Source: an uncultured Porphyromonadaceae bacterium
GTDB taxonomy: Bacteria; Bacteroidota; Bacteroidia; Bacteroidales; Muribaculaceae
Reading direction: 5' to 3'
Assembly (NCBI GenBank): GCA_900548975.1
Contig: URMS01000006.1
Span: 1 to 64,000, forward strand
Length of the DNA: 64,000 nucleotides
The position numbers and the translations under genes are program-made. Below, in pieces: positions 51,320 through 59,772 of the stretch (positions are counted from its first letter, which is position 1; every line of letters begins with the position of its first letter). The notes under the pieces are model-generated. The model ran no database searches, was not told the origin of the DNA, and saw nothing but the letters and a program-made list of their open reading frames with translations.

Positions 51320-51793
51320 TTAAAAATCGGAGGGAAATGAAGCGGCCAGACGGGCTTTGACGAGGTCCTGATGGTCTTCGTCGCCCCAGTTGGCGAACGG
51401 GATGATGGAGATGCCTCCGCGAGGCATGAATATGCCGCGTACTTCGAGGTATCGGGGGTTCATGAGCTTCACGAGGTCTTTCATGATTATGTTGATGCAG
51501 TCTTCGTGGAAGTCTCCGTGGTTACGGAAGCTGAAAAGGTAGAGCTTGAGGCTTTTGCTCTCGACCATCTCGGCTCCCGGGATATAGTTGATGATGATTC
51601 GTCCGAAATCGGGCTGCCCGGTCTTGGGGCAGAGCGATGTGAATTCGGGACAGGTGAATGTGACAAGGTATTCGTTCTCGGGGTGCTTGTTGGGAAAAGT
51701 CTCAAGCATCCCGGGAGCATAGTCGGTGGGATATTTTACGCCGGCTGCGCCGAGCAGTGTGCAGTGTTCTATTTCTTTTTCTGTTCTTGGCAT
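51320..51793 (-). CDS. queF: NADPH-dependent 7-cyano-7-deazaguanine reductase
   Basis: This 157-residue unimodular QueF reduces preQ0 to preQ1, the step after QueC. The nucleophilic Cys is in TSLCPKTGQPDFG, the QueF motif is in MVESKSLKLYLFSFRNHG, and EDCINIIMKDLV follows. The ATG at 51793 gives the expected N-terminus; a longer frame upstream would cross the promoter. It is the first gene of the queF-queC operon. I looked for a preQ1 riboswitch in the 57-nt leader and saw none. Confidence 0.97.
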   Translation of the reverse strand: MPRTEKEIEHCTLLGAAGVKYPTDYAPGMLETFPNKHPENEYLVTFTCPEFTSLCPKTGQPDFGRIIINYIPGAEMVESKSLKLYLFSFRNHGDFHEDCINIIMKDLVKLMNPRYLEVRGIFMPRGGISIIPFANWGDEDHQDLVKARLAASFPSDF

Positions 51794-51856
51794 ATTCCGG
51801 ATGATACGATTGGTATTGCGGGATGCGAAAGAGGCCTTGAAGAGGATAAAGTTTTG

Positions 51857-51887
51857 CAAACATACGAAAAAAAACTTTCTCTCCAAA
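51857..51887 (-). promoter_or_regulatory. queF promoter (TTTG-N19-TATGTTTG)
   Basis: On the minus strand TTTG (51887-51884) and TATGTTTG (51864-51857) are 19 nt apart; the leader is about 57 nt. Confidence 0.75.
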
Positions 51888-51919
51888 AAAATGACGTGGA
51901 AAATCGCGTCATTCATTAA

Positions 51920-51982
51920 AAAAATTACCGCCGCGGGCATTTCGGTGCGGAAACAGTGTTCGGCAGCCTAAGCCTGCGGCGG
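51920..51982 (-). terminator. Terminator of the xerC-hpf-tlpA operon
   Basis: On the minus strand CCGCCGCAGGC (51982-51972) pairs with GCCCGCGGCGG (51938-51928, one wobble), followed by TAA and eight T residues. Confidence 0.75.
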
Positions 51983-51989
51983 GTAGGGT

Positions 51990-53015
51990 TTACTTGCCCG
52001 ATGAAAGAGCGGCGTCGACATCGGCGCGGAGGGCATCGTCCTGCTTGTCGCGGCTGAGTATGGTGCCGTCGGGGCCGAAGAGGATGATGCACGGTATGCC
52101 GTTGATGCCGTAGAGATCGGTGGGGATGGTCTGGGCGTCGATGATGCAGTGCCACGGAAGCTCGTGCTGCTCTATGGCGCGGAGGGTGTCGTCGGGTTTG
52201 TCCCACACGGCCACGCCGAGCACTTCGAGGTTGGCATCCTTGTATTTATTGTAGATGTCCTTGAGTACGGCGGTCTGGCGTATGCACGGTCCGCACCAGC
52301 TTGCCCAGAAGTCGACGAGGGTGTATTTGCCTTTGCCCACGTAGTCGCTGAGGCGCTCGGTCTTGCCGTTGTAGGTCACTTCGAAGTCGGTGAACTTGTG
52401 TCCCACGCTTGTGGCCTCGCGCTTCTCGGCGTTGGCGAGCATGGCCTGTACGCGCTGCGATTTGGCGAAGTCGGGGTAGCGTGTGAGCTCGGCGCGAAGC
52501 GAGGGTGCGTCGAGCTGCGAGGCGTCGCCTTCGAGGAAGTAGAACAGGCCCAGAACGTTGTCGGCGTTCTCGCGTGTGGCGCTGTCGAGGGCGGCGTTGT
52601 AGCGGTCGTAGATTTTCTGCTTCTCGGTGTCGGAGGGAGCCTGCTGGAATGCGTAGGCGAGAGTCTTCATTTCCTGCCCGAAGGAACGCATCTGGTCGTT
52701 GAGCATGGTGCCGAAGAACTCGCCTTCCTTGCTGCGGGCTATGGTGCCGCTTTCGAGTACGAAGCCCGGCAGGCGTGTGCCTTCCACCACCACGCGGGCG
52801 AGGATAGGCTCGTCGATGTCGCCGGTGAAGACAGCCGCTCCGTCGGTCACAAGCACGCTGTCGACGGTGGCGCCGGTGTCGAAGTTGATAAGGCGTGCCA
52901 TGGCGCCTTCGTCGTCGGCACTAAGGGGCACGATGACGCGATATGGCTCGGCCGTAGCCGATGCGGCTGCGACCAGAGAGGCTGCAGCCGCTAAAGCGAT
53001 GGGTTTCAGATTCAT
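51990..53015 (-). CDS. TlpA-like thiol-disulfide protein with DUF4369-type N-terminus
   Basis: This 341-residue exported protein has a signal peptide to about residue 22 and a beta-rich N-terminal domain of the DUF4369 type (about 25-115). A helical linker and a C-terminal thioredoxin fold (about 205-341) follow. The active site is VDFWASWCGPCIRQT and the cis-Pro region is GINGIPCIILFGPDG. It is the last gene of the xerC-hpf-tlpA operon, overlapping the hpf stop by 4 bp. It probably reduces periplasmic disulfides; the partner is unknown. Confidence 0.92.
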   Translation of the reverse strand: MNLKPIALAAAASLVAAASATAEPYRVIVPLSADDEGAMARLINFDTGATVDSVLVTDGAAVFTGDIDEPILARVVVEGTRLPGFVLESGTIARSKEGEFFGTMLNDQMRSFGQEMKTLAYAFQQAPSDTEKQKIYDRYNAALDSATRENADNVLGLFYFLEGDASQLDAPSLRAELTRYPDFAKSQRVQAMLANAEKREATSVGHKFTDFEVTYNGKTERLSDYVGKGKYTLVDFWASWCGPCIRQTAVLKDIYNKYKDANLEVLGVAVWDKPDDTLRAIEQHELPWHCIIDAQTIPTDLYGINGIPCIILFGPDGTILSRDKQDDALRADVDAALSSGK

Positions 53016-53305
53016 TTCTTCTCCTTGTTCTTTTCGAGACGGCGTTCGATAGCCTCGATGGATAGATCGTAGGCTTCTTCGAAGGAGTCGGCGGTCTTGG
53101 TAGCCACGGCTTCGCCTGCGTGCGGGGTAGTGACTTTCACGATCACTTCCTTGTTCATTGCGGTTTCGGGTTTTACGACCTTGAGGGTTACGTCGACAGT
53201 GGTGATGTCGGGATATCGGCGTGCGAGTTTATCGGCTTTCTTGTTGATGAATTCAACGAGCCTGTCGGCAATTTCGAAGTGGATTGCTTGAATTCTTACA
53301 TCCAT
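53012..53305 (-). CDS. hpf: Ribosome hibernation-promoting factor, short form
   Basis: This 97-residue HPF/RaiA/YfiA family protein binds the 30S decoding region and inactivates ribosomes in stationary phase. The beta-alpha-beta-beta-beta-alpha fold is visible: VRIQAIHFEIADRLVEFINK, YPDITTVDVTLKV, NKEVIVKVTTP and FEEAYDLSIEAIERRLEKNK. It lacks the long-form C-terminal domain. It lies 2 bp after xerC, and a perfect AGGAGG sits 7 nt before its ATG, unusual in this phylum. The tlpA gene follows with a 4-bp overlap. Confidence 0.95.
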   Translation of the reverse strand: MDVRIQAIHFEIADRLVEFINKKADKLARRYPDITTVDVTLKVVKPETAMNKEVIVKVTTPHAGEAVATKTADSFEEAYDLSIEAIERRLEKNKEKK

Positions 53306-53307
53306 GG

Positions 53308-54210
53308 TTAATCCTCCTTTTTTTGTGCACGAGGGTGTGCGAGTTTGTAATTGTTTTGTAGTTCTTTGTAGGAGAGGTGAGTGTATCGTTGAGTGGTGGA
53401 GAGCGACGCATGGCCCAGAAGCTTCTGTACGGCCATGAGGTCGGCTCCGTTGTTGAGCATGTCGGTGGCGAAGGAGTGCCGCAGCACATGGGGCGATCGC
53501 CGTGTGGCGCGTGCGCCTTCGAGGGCCGAGTGCACGGTGCGGTATACGAGCTGATAGTATACGGGGCTGCCGTCGGGACGCACGAAGAATGTCTCGGGCG
53601 GTCCGGCGGGGAGGAGCCCGTCGCGCAGTGTGCGGTAGTGTTCGATCATAGTGCTCAATTCAGTTCCGAAAGGAATTATTCTTTCCTTATTACGCTTTCC
53701 GAGCACTTTTAGTTCGCCGCGTGCGGTGTCGACAGCGTCATCGCGCAGGCCTATGAGCTCGGCGGCTCGCATGCCGGTGGAATAGAACATGGTCAGGATA
53801 AGTGCGTTGCGGGCTTCGGTGAAATCGTCGGCGCCGGCGTCGAGACTGTCGATTATTTCCATGGTCTCGTCCTGCCGCAGGAAGTCGGGCAGATCCTTGG
53901 GCAGGCGCGGTGTGGCCAGCCGCTCGGCCGGATTGACGGCGAGGCCGTGGCGGCGGCACAGATAGCGGAAGAAAGCGCGCACCGACTGTATCTTGCGCAC
54001 TATCGATACTGTCGAGATGCCCGATGCGGCCAGCGAGGCCACCCACATGCGGAGTTCGGCCAGAGTGGTGTCGCGCGGATCGGCCTCGCCCAGCCCCAGA
54101 GCCGTGCGGCGGTATTCGCGCAGCTGCTCGATATCGCGGCGGTAGGCTTTGACAGTGAGAGGCGAGCGGGCCGCCTCTCCGGCGAGGTATCTGTAGAACG
54201 ATTCGTACAC
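53308..54210 (-). CDS. xerC: Tyrosine recombinase XerC
   Basis: This 300-residue site-specific recombinase would act with XerD at dif to resolve chromosome dimers. The N-terminal SAM-like domain spans about 1-85 and the catalytic domain about 105-290. Active-site residues are visible: Arg in YSTGMRAAELIGL, Lys in LGKRNKERIIP, His/Arg in HVLRHSFATDML, His in LLGHASLSTTQ and Tyr in QRYTHL. It starts with GTG, since no in-frame ATG gives the conserved N-terminus (YESFYRYLAGE). It is followed by hpf and tlpA in one operon. A separate xerD lies at 58.1 kb. Confidence 0.93.
   Translation of the reverse strand: MYESFYRYLAGEAARSPLTVKAYRRDIEQLREYRRTALGLGEADPRDTTLAELRMWVASLAASGISTVSIVRKIQSVRAFFRYLCRRHGLAVNPAERLATPRLPKDLPDFLRQDETMEIIDSLDAGADDFTEARNALILTMFYSTGMRAAELIGLRDDAVDTARGELKVLGKRNKERIIPFGTELSTMIEHYRTLRDGLLPAGPPETFFVRPDGSPVYYQLVYRTVHSALEGARATRRSPHVLRHSFATDMLNNGADLMAVQKLLGHASLSTTQRYTHLSYKELQNNYKLAHPRAQKKED
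53313..53318 (-). promoter_or_regulatory. Canonical Shine-Dalgarno AGGAGG for hpf
   Basis: The minus strand reads AGGAGG, then 7 nt, then the hpf ATG. Bacteroidetes genes rarely carry such sites, and it lies within the last codons of xerC, so the codon choice there is constrained. Confidence 0.7.
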
Positions 54211-54270
54211 CTTCGGGTCGGTTTTATGTGCGGGTATGCGAATTTAGGCGATAATTGCGGTATTTGCAAA

Positions 54271-56442
54271 TTATTGCAGATATTTTGCGCGATATTTGCG
54301 TGCGAGGTTGGTGGGTCGGCCGTCGGACAGCGGTGTCACCGGCCGGCGCGAAGCGGCCCAGGTGCCTTCCCACTGTTTGATGGCCTGTGTGGCGGCTTTC
54401 TCGTCGAAAGGCACGCCTTTCTCCATGGCTTCGATAACGGCGTCGGTGAACATTTTCCATCGCTGGCTGTAGAAGTCCGCCAGGAGGCCGCTCCACTGGC
54501 GGTTGGCATAGTCGTTGAGCTTCTTGTCGGGGTAGCCCCAGATGGTTAGGAGTGTGCGGGCGTTTTTCTCGTAGGTGTCCGCTTCCTCGGGTGTGGTGCC
54601 GTGGCGGCGGGCGTCGGCTATCCACTGAGCGAGGGAGAACTGCGGATCGGTGGCCATGAGGGCGTCGAGGTCGGCGATGATGTCGGCCATGCGTGCGGCC
54701 TCGGCTTTGGCGGCGGACAGGTCGCCGGCGAGATAGGCGCGGTTGAAGCGGTCGCGTGAGTGGTTGAATTCGTTGCCGAGCGCCTGGCGGGTTACGTTCA
54801 TCACGTCGAATTGGTAGGCGGCGTTGTCGTCGATGCCTTCGGCCTGGAGCAGCAGGTCGAGTACATGCAGCAGATTGGTGTCGGAATAGTGGTAGCGTGG
54901 CGAGGTGTAGGATCCGTTGGGCTTGTCGAGGGCGGGGCGTGCGTTGGTGAGGCAGGAGTTGCCCACATAGGTGCGGCCCACGTAGATGCTGTCGGCCATA
55001 AGCTGCCATGCTTCGATGACCGACGGAGCCTTGTCGCCGCCTCGCGAGCGTGCCCACACGCCGGCCCATTCGTTGGCGCTCATGTGGGGCGCCCAGGCCT
55101 TGGCGAGCATGAATTCGTGCATCACGGGGTTGCAGTCGAAGCCTTCGAGGGTGCCTCCGAGGCCGGTGAGGTTGTCGCCGCCTTCGGTCATTACGGCGCT
55201 GATTTTTTTATCGACGTCGTGCATGTTGCCGTTGATCATGGTGTTGCCGCCGAAGTTGCCCAGATAGCACCATATGTATGGCTTGCCGAAGTAGCGGTCG
55301 TTTCGGCGCCATATCTCCACGTTGTCGCAGAAGTAGTCGAGCAGCAGCATGTTGTCGCCCTCGACGCCGTCGAGGAAGGCTTCCATGCGCGGTTTGGTCC
55401 AGTGTTTGCGGTCGTAGTAGAAGTTCCATGTCATCTGCAGCCAGCGGGCCTCGGGGTCTGCGGCGCGCAGGGTGTTGAAGATGCCCTTGGAGGCATTGCG
55501 GAGGAAGTTTTCGCTCCAGTCGGGCGAGTCGACCTCGTTGAAGGGGTCGATGCCGTAGATGTGGTCTGTGCCGTAGAGGGCTGTCTGTGTGTCGATGAAA
55601 CGTTTCTGTATTTCGGCGTAGAGAGGGTCGGAGGGGCTGAGGAAGTAGCAGCGGTCGGACTGCGGAAATTCGCCCCACACGCTGTGCTCGGTGATGTCGG
55701 CCTGGGGATAGTGCCGGGCCAGTGCCGCGGGCACGTGCCCTGCGAAGGCGGGGAGCACTGGTGTCATGCCCAGCTCGCGCTCGCGGGCGAGGATGCGCTT
55801 CTGCAGCTGCTCCTGTGCGGCGAGCCACTCGGGGCTGAGCGGACCCTGGAAACAGTCGATATTGTTCATCCAGTGCCATGGCAGATGGCCCGGGCCGGTG
55901 AATGACGAGCGAATCTCCTCGTCGGAGAGGCCCATCGAGCGCCAGGTGTCGTACCAGCTTTTCTCGGCGCCTGTCATGGCCAGAGGCATGTTCACGCCGT
56001 TGAGGGCCATCCAGTCGATGAAGCGCTCCCATTCGGGCCACTGCCAGTAGGGCATGGTATAGCCGAAAGTGCAGTAGTTGAGGAAGAAGCGTGTGCCCAC
56101 GGCAGCGCGTGCCCCATATGGAGCCTCGGGAAGCACTACGGCGTCGGGTACCTGCACCGGCTCGGTGGCGAACCACGATACGTTGGCGCCGAGCTGGCGG
56201 CGTAGATAGTTGTTGAGGCCCACGGCCATAGAGCCGGCGTTGTTGCCTTCGATGAGCACCTTGCCGTCGCGGGCCGAGACGGCGAATGTGTCGGCGGGGG
56301 AGTCGATGGTTTCAAAAACTATGTCGCGGGCGATGGAGGGCGCTATGCGCGAGGCCAGAGCGGATGCCGTGTCGGCGGGTCCGGCTGCAAAAGCAGGCAC
56401 TGCCGCCAGTGCGGTTATGAGTGCTGCCATGATTGTTTTCAT
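54271..56442 (-). CDS. Alpha-N-acetylglucosaminidase, GH89 (NAGLU-like)
   Basis: This 723-residue secreted glycosidase (signal peptide MKTIMAALITALAAVPAFA) removes alpha-linked GlcNAc, for example from mucin or heparan-type glycans. The N-terminal domain is followed by the TIM-barrel: TFGYTMPYWQWPEWERFIDWM, PLAMTGAEKSW, VWGEFPQSDRCYFLSP, IDPFNEVDSPDW and GLGGTLEGFDCNPVMHEF. The Glu residues in FNEVD and TLEGF are the likely catalytic pair by comparison with human NAGLU. The C-terminal helical domain covers about 470-723. It has its own promoter and is followed after 60 bp by xerC. No SusCD pair is nearby. Confidence 0.95.
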   Translation of the reverse strand: MKTIMAALITALAAVPAFAAGPADTASALASRIAPSIARDIVFETIDSPADTFAVSARDGKVLIEGNNAGSMAVGLNNYLRRQLGANVSWFATEPVQVPDAVVLPEAPYGARAAVGTRFFLNYCTFGYTMPYWQWPEWERFIDWMALNGVNMPLAMTGAEKSWYDTWRSMGLSDEEIRSSFTGPGHLPWHWMNNIDCFQGPLSPEWLAAQEQLQKRILARERELGMTPVLPAFAGHVPAALARHYPQADITEHSVWGEFPQSDRCYFLSPSDPLYAEIQKRFIDTQTALYGTDHIYGIDPFNEVDSPDWSENFLRNASKGIFNTLRAADPEARWLQMTWNFYYDRKHWTKPRMEAFLDGVEGDNMLLLDYFCDNVEIWRRNDRYFGKPYIWCYLGNFGGNTMINGNMHDVDKKISAVMTEGGDNLTGLGGTLEGFDCNPVMHEFMLAKAWAPHMSANEWAGVWARSRGGDKAPSVIEAWQLMADSIYVGRTYVGNSCLTNARPALDKPNGSYTSPRYHYSDTNLLHVLDLLLQAEGIDDNAAYQFDVMNVTRQALGNEFNHSRDRFNRAYLAGDLSAAKAEAARMADIIADLDALMATDPQFSLAQWIADARRHGTTPEEADTYEKNARTLLTIWGYPDKKLNDYANRQWSGLLADFYSQRWKMFTDAVIEAMEKGVPFDEKAATQAIKQWEGTWAASRRPVTPLSDGRPTNLARKYRAKYLQ

Positions 56443-56473
56443 TGTGTATTAGAGTTCGGGTTGAATGTGCTTA

Positions 56474-56504
56474 CAAAAATAGTCAAATAAACTAAAGCGC
56501 CAAA
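56474..56504 (-). promoter_or_regulatory. Promoter of the GH89 gene (TTTG-N19-TATTTTTG)
   Basis: On the minus strand TTTG (56504-56501) and TATTTTTG (56481-56474) are 19 nt apart, 32 bp before the ATG. Confidence 0.75.
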
Positions 56505-56594
56505 ATATTTCTCAAAAATGCTTAAAATAAAGGGAAAAGGGGTGCCCGGGGTGTTATTATAGTACCATTACTGTAAAATCTACTCTATAAAAAT

Positions 56595-57107
56595 ATGGCT
56601 ACTCAAACGTTTCAGGCAAAACTTCTTTCGGTGCAACGCAACCTGCTCAACTTCGCTTATTCTCTTACTTCGAATCGCGACGATGCTTACGATCTGCTGC
56701 AGGATACGACACTGAAAGCACTCGATAACGAGGATAAATATGTGGCTAACACCAACTTCAAGGGATGGATGTTTACCATAATGCGCAATCTGTTTATCAA
56801 TAAATACCGTCAGAATATGAGGATGTCGGTGGTGGTCGACCGTTCCGACGATATGTATCAGCTCAATCTTTCGCAGGATTCGGGGCTCGACACGCCTGAG
56901 GGAGCTGTGTCGACACACGAAATCAACAGAGTTATCGACGGTTTCGCACCCGAATACCGTGAGCCATTCTCGCTTTTTATAGCCGGCTACAAATATGCCG
57001 AGATTGCCGAGCGCATGAATCTGCCTCTGGGGACGGTGAAGAGCCGTATTTTTCTCGCCCGTAAAAAGTTGCAGGTCCTTTTGGCCGATTATCGCTATGA
57101 TTCGTGA
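56595..57107 (+). CDS. ECF-type RNA polymerase sigma factor
   Basis: This 170-residue sigma-70 family protein of the extracytoplasmic-function group has region 2 at about residues 10-80 (FAYSLTSNRDDAYDLLQDTTL, FKGWMFTIMRNLFINKYRQN) and region 4 at about 110-165 (EYREPFSLFIAGYKYAEIAE, LPLGTVKSRIFLARKKL). No anti-sigma factor gene is next to it. The upstream spacer has no TAnnTTTG element, so it may be read from a different promoter type, possibly its own; this is inference. The targets are unknown. Confidence 0.92.
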   Translation: MATQTFQAKLLSVQRNLLNFAYSLTSNRDDAYDLLQDTTLKALDNEDKYVANTNFKGWMFTIMRNLFINKYRQNMRMSVVVDRSDDMYQLNLSQDSGLDTPEGAVSTHEINRVIDGFAPEYREPFSLFIAGYKYAEIAERMNLPLGTVKSRIFLARKKLQVLLADYRYDS

Positions 57108-57147
57108 GCAATAAAGATGTCGCCGGCACGTTTATTATATATGTTTC

Positions 57148-57338
57148 GCAAGTTTTCAACTTGCTCACAATTAAAAATATAGTTGAAAAAGTAAATGGTT
57201 TAAAAAGTTAAGATATTAGTTTGAGGAGTTGGGAACAGAAAGAAAGCCTGTCAGATTATGGTTCGAAAAGGACTATTATCTTAACTCTTTTAACTATCTA
57301 AACTTTATAAACCTCAACTTGAGCTTGCGAAAGTTGAG
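57148..57338. repeat. Hairpins and inverted repeat in the spacer after the sigma gene
   Basis: The 240-bp AT-rich spacer (57108-57347) holds GCAAGTT, loop TTC, AACTTGC at 57148-57164, and CTCAACTT pairing with AAGTTGAG at 57313-57320 and 57331-57338. TAAAAAGTTAAGATA at 57201-57215 has an imperfect inverse TATCTTAACTCTTTTA at 57277-57292. No gene is seen. Confidence 0.6.
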
Positions 57339-57347
57339 CTACATGAT

Positions 57348-58022
57348 ATGATAATACGTGCGCTGATAGCCTTGATTTTGGTCGTTGGGGGTGTGCAGCA
57401 TGCCTTTGCCCGCAACGATAAGAAGGCGGCCGCCGAAGCGGCTGCCGTGGCTGCTATGCGCGAAGCCGCCGAGAACACTCCGAGCGTTGTGCGCGACCCC
57501 TACCGCAGCTTCGAATGGCGTGTCGACGAGGAGGGCGACACCGTGGCTGTGATCAATCTGCGCGAGATAACGGTATATCCGCCCATGAAGTTCAAGAACC
57601 GCAAGGAGGAGGAATTTTTCTGGCGTACCGTGCGCGATGTGAAGCTTACCTTGCCCTATGCCAAGCTCATAGCCGAAACCCTGGTCGAGACCTACGAATA
57701 TATCGAGACCTTTCCCACTCAGAAAGAGCGCGAGGACTATCTCAAATCGATGGAAAAGGCTCTGTTCGAGCAGTACAAGCCTGTGCTCAAGAAGTTTTCG
57801 CGCCGGCAGGCGCGTGTGCTTGTCAAGCTCATACAGCGCGAGACGCACCAGTCGAGCTACGATATAGTCAAGGCTTTTCTGGGTACTTTCCGCGCCACAT
57901 TCTGGCAGGGCTTCGGCAAGCTTTTCGGGGTGAGCCTCAAGAGCGAGTTCAAGCCCGACAAAGACAAGGACGACGCCGTGCTCGACCGCATTGCGCGCCG
58001 GGTGGAGCAGGGGACGATTTGA
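57348..58022 (+). CDS. DUF4294 protein
   Basis: This 224-residue protein has an N-terminal hydrophobic leader (MIIRALIALILVVGGVQHAFA), so it is exported or anchored. The DUF4294 region covers about residues 60-190, with INLREITVYPPMKFKNRKEE, TVRDVKLTLPYAKLIAETL and RRQARVLVKLIQRETHQSS. Members are Bacteroidetes-specific and uncharacterised. It is the first gene of a likely pair with xerD, 76 bp upstream of the xerD start. No function can be inferred beyond an envelope location. Confidence 0.88.
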   Translation: MIIRALIALILVVGGVQHAFARNDKKAAAEAAAVAAMREAAENTPSVVRDPYRSFEWRVDEEGDTVAVINLREITVYPPMKFKNRKEEEFFWRTVRDVKLTLPYAKLIAETLVETYEYIETFPTQKEREDYLKSMEKALFEQYKPVLKKFSRRQARVLVKLIQRETHQSSYDIVKAFLGTFRATFWQGFGKLFGVSLKSEFKPDKDKDDAVLDRIARRVEQGTI

Positions 58023-58098
58023 TTCCTTTTGAGGACGGGTTTATGGAGTATTGAGTTGATAGAGTTAAGATAATGGTGCGTTGGAGTCGGAGAAAGCG

Positions 58099-58998
58099 AT
58101 GGATCTGAAGAAAGAATACGAGGCATATCTGCTGTTGGAGAGAGGGCTGTCGGAGAATACCCGCATGGCCTATCTTGCCGACTACGACCGCATGGCCCAG
58201 TGGCTCGAACAGGTCGGCCTTGCAGCCGATACGGCCACGTCCACCGATCTCGGCGGCTTCCTCGATACGCTCCACGAGCTTGGTGTGGCAGCCCGCTCGC
58301 AGGCCCGCATGGTGTCGGGCATCAAGAGTTTCTATAAATTTCTGTTGGCGGAAGGCCTGCGTGCCGACAATCCGGCCATGCTGCTCGATGTGCCGCATCC
58401 CGGCCGCAAGCTGCCCGAGGTGCTGAGTATCGACGAAATCAACGCCATGGTCGGCTGCATAGATCTGTCGGCGCCGCTTGGCGTGCGCAACCGTGCCATC
58501 ATCGAGATGCTCTATGGGTCGGGACTGCGTGTGAGCGAGCTGTGCGCCCTCGAACGCAGCCGCCTCTATTTCGACGAAGGCTTCGTGCTTGTCGAGGGCA
58601 AGGGCTCGAAAGAGCGCATGGTGCCCATGTCGGAGCCGGCCATGGAGTACACACGTCTCTACCTGGATACACGCGATACCTCGGGCCCCGACCCTATGGA
58701 CGGCGAGGAAGCCTATGTGTTTCTCAACCGCCGGGGCTGCCATCTAACCAGGGTGATGATATTCTATATCGTGCGCGATCTCGCCGCCATGGCGGGTGTG
58801 CGGCGCACCATTTCGCCCCATACGCTGCGCCACAGCTTCGCCACACATCTGCTCGAGGGCGGAGCTAACCTGCGCGCCATACAGCAGATGCTCGGCCATG
58901 AGTCGATAGGCACCACCGAGATATATCTGCACATGGACAACACCCGCTTGCGCGAGGAAATACTCAGCCACCACCCCCGCAACATGCGCGGAGTTTAG
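58099..58998 (+). CDS. xerD: Tyrosine recombinase XerD
   Basis: This 299-residue recombinase is the partner of XerC. The SAM-like domain spans about 1-85 (YLLLERGLSENTRMAYLADY). The catalytic domain shows Arg in YGSGLRVSELCAL, Lys in GKGSKERMVP, HTLRHSFATHLL, LGHESIGTTEIY and the Tyr nucleophile in EIYLHMD. The ATG at 58099 is preferred over a TTG six codons upstream. The stretch STTEIY-like here (IGTTEIYLH) is closer to XerD than to XerC. It probably resolves chromosome dimers at dif; no dif site was identified in the window. Confidence 0.94.
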   Translation: MDLKKEYEAYLLLERGLSENTRMAYLADYDRMAQWLEQVGLAADTATSTDLGGFLDTLHELGVAARSQARMVSGIKSFYKFLLAEGLRADNPAMLLDVPHPGRKLPEVLSIDEINAMVGCIDLSAPLGVRNRAIIEMLYGSGLRVSELCALERSRLYFDEGFVLVEGKGSKERMVPMSEPAMEYTRLYLDTRDTSGPDPMDGEEAYVFLNRRGCHLTRVMIFYIVRDLAAMAGVRRTISPHTLRHSFATHLLEGGANLRAIQQMLGHESIGTTEIYLHMDNTRLREEILSHHPRNMRGV

Positions 58999-59015
58999 GC
59001 GGTTTTGACTCCGAT

Positions 59016-59046
59016 TTTGCGTATCGTAGTTTTTTAGTTATTTTTG
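59016..59046 (+). promoter_or_regulatory. Promoter of the SIS isomerase gene (TTTG-N19-TATTTTTG)
   Basis: TTTG at 59016-59019 and TATTTTTG at 59039-59046 are 19 nt apart, 26 bp before the ATG. Confidence 0.75.
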
Positions 59047-59072
59047 CATTGTAATTTAACAGAAACGCAAGA

Positions 59073-59696
59073 ATGAACGACGATATAAAGCGCTCGATGC
59101 AGGAGATTCTCCAAGCTGAGAGTGAAGCAATTATGGCCATACCGGTGACCGATGCCTACGCAGCGGCTGTCGATGCCATCGTGGAACGCGTGCACCGCCG
59201 CGGCGGCAAGCTCGTGACCGCCGGCATGGGCAAGGCCGGTCAGATTGCCATGAATATAGCCACTACATTCTCATCGACGGGTACTCCGGCAGTGAACCTC
59301 CATCCGAGCGAGGCTCAGCACGGCGATCTCGGTGTGGTGCAGAAAAACGATATAGTGCTGCTGATATCGAACAGCGGCAAGACTCGCGAGATAATCGAAC
59401 TTGTCGACCTTCTCCACGGTTTATATGACGATATACCCGTGATAGTGATCACCGGGACGCCCGGCAGCCCCCTTGCGGAGCTTGCCGACGTGTGTCTGCT
59501 GACGGCCGACAAGCCCGAAGTATGTCCTCTCGGCCTCACGCCCACCACCTCCACCACCATGATGACCGTAATCGGCGATGTGCTTGTGGTGAATGTGATG
59601 CGCCGAATAGGCTTCACACGCGCCGACTATGCCAAGCGTCACCATGGCGGCTATCTGGGCATAGCGTCGCGCACTCCCGGCGATGTAATCAAGTGA
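59073..59696 (+). CDS. SIS-domain sugar-phosphate isomerase, KpsF/KdsD-like without CBS domains
   Basis: This 207-residue cytoplasmic protein is a single SIS domain. GMGKAGQIAMNIATTFSSTG, TPAVNLHPSEAQHGDLG and LLISNSGKTREIIELVDLL match arabinose-5-phosphate isomerase (KdsD/KpsF), the first step of KDO synthesis. The length is about 120 residues short of E. coli KdsD because the C-terminal CBS pair is absent. LGLTPTTSTTMMTVIGDVL near the end is also conserved. It has its own promoter and is followed, after two heptad-repeat arrays, by a PfkB-like gene. Confidence 0.9.
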   Translation: MNDDIKRSMQEILQAESEAIMAIPVTDAYAAAVDAIVERVHRRGGKLVTAGMGKAGQIAMNIATTFSSTGTPAVNLHPSEAQHGDLGVVQKNDIVLLISNSGKTREIIELVDLLHGLYDDIPVIVITGTPGSPLAELADVCLLTADKPEVCPLGLTPTTSTTMMTVIGDVLVVNVMRRIGFTRADYAKRHHGGYLGIASRTPGDVIK

Positions 59697-59702
59697 TTCG
59701 TG

Positions 59703-59750
59703 GGGTTATGGGTTATGGGTTATGGGTTATGGGTTATGGGTTATGGGTTA
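59703..59750. repeat. Heptad tandem repeat (GGGTTAT)6.9
   Basis: Six exact GGGTTAT units (59703-59744) are followed by GGGTTA. The array starts 6 bp after the stop codon of the SIS gene. Confidence 0.95.
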
Positions 59751-59772
59751 ACTCGCCGGTACTATTATTATC

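Noticed and set aside
51794..51850. preQ1 riboswitch before queF
   Set aside because: The leader was read for the preQ1-I pattern of a short stem-loop plus an A-rich tail and none was visible.
53308..54210. Integrase of a mobile element
   Set aside because: The recombinase is in a conserved-looking operon with hpf and tlpA and has XerC features; no attachment site or cargo is nearby.
59703..59750. Telomere-like repeat
   Set aside because: GGGTTAT resembles GGGTTA, but it is a short internal array on a bacterial chromosome with no other sign of a replicon end.
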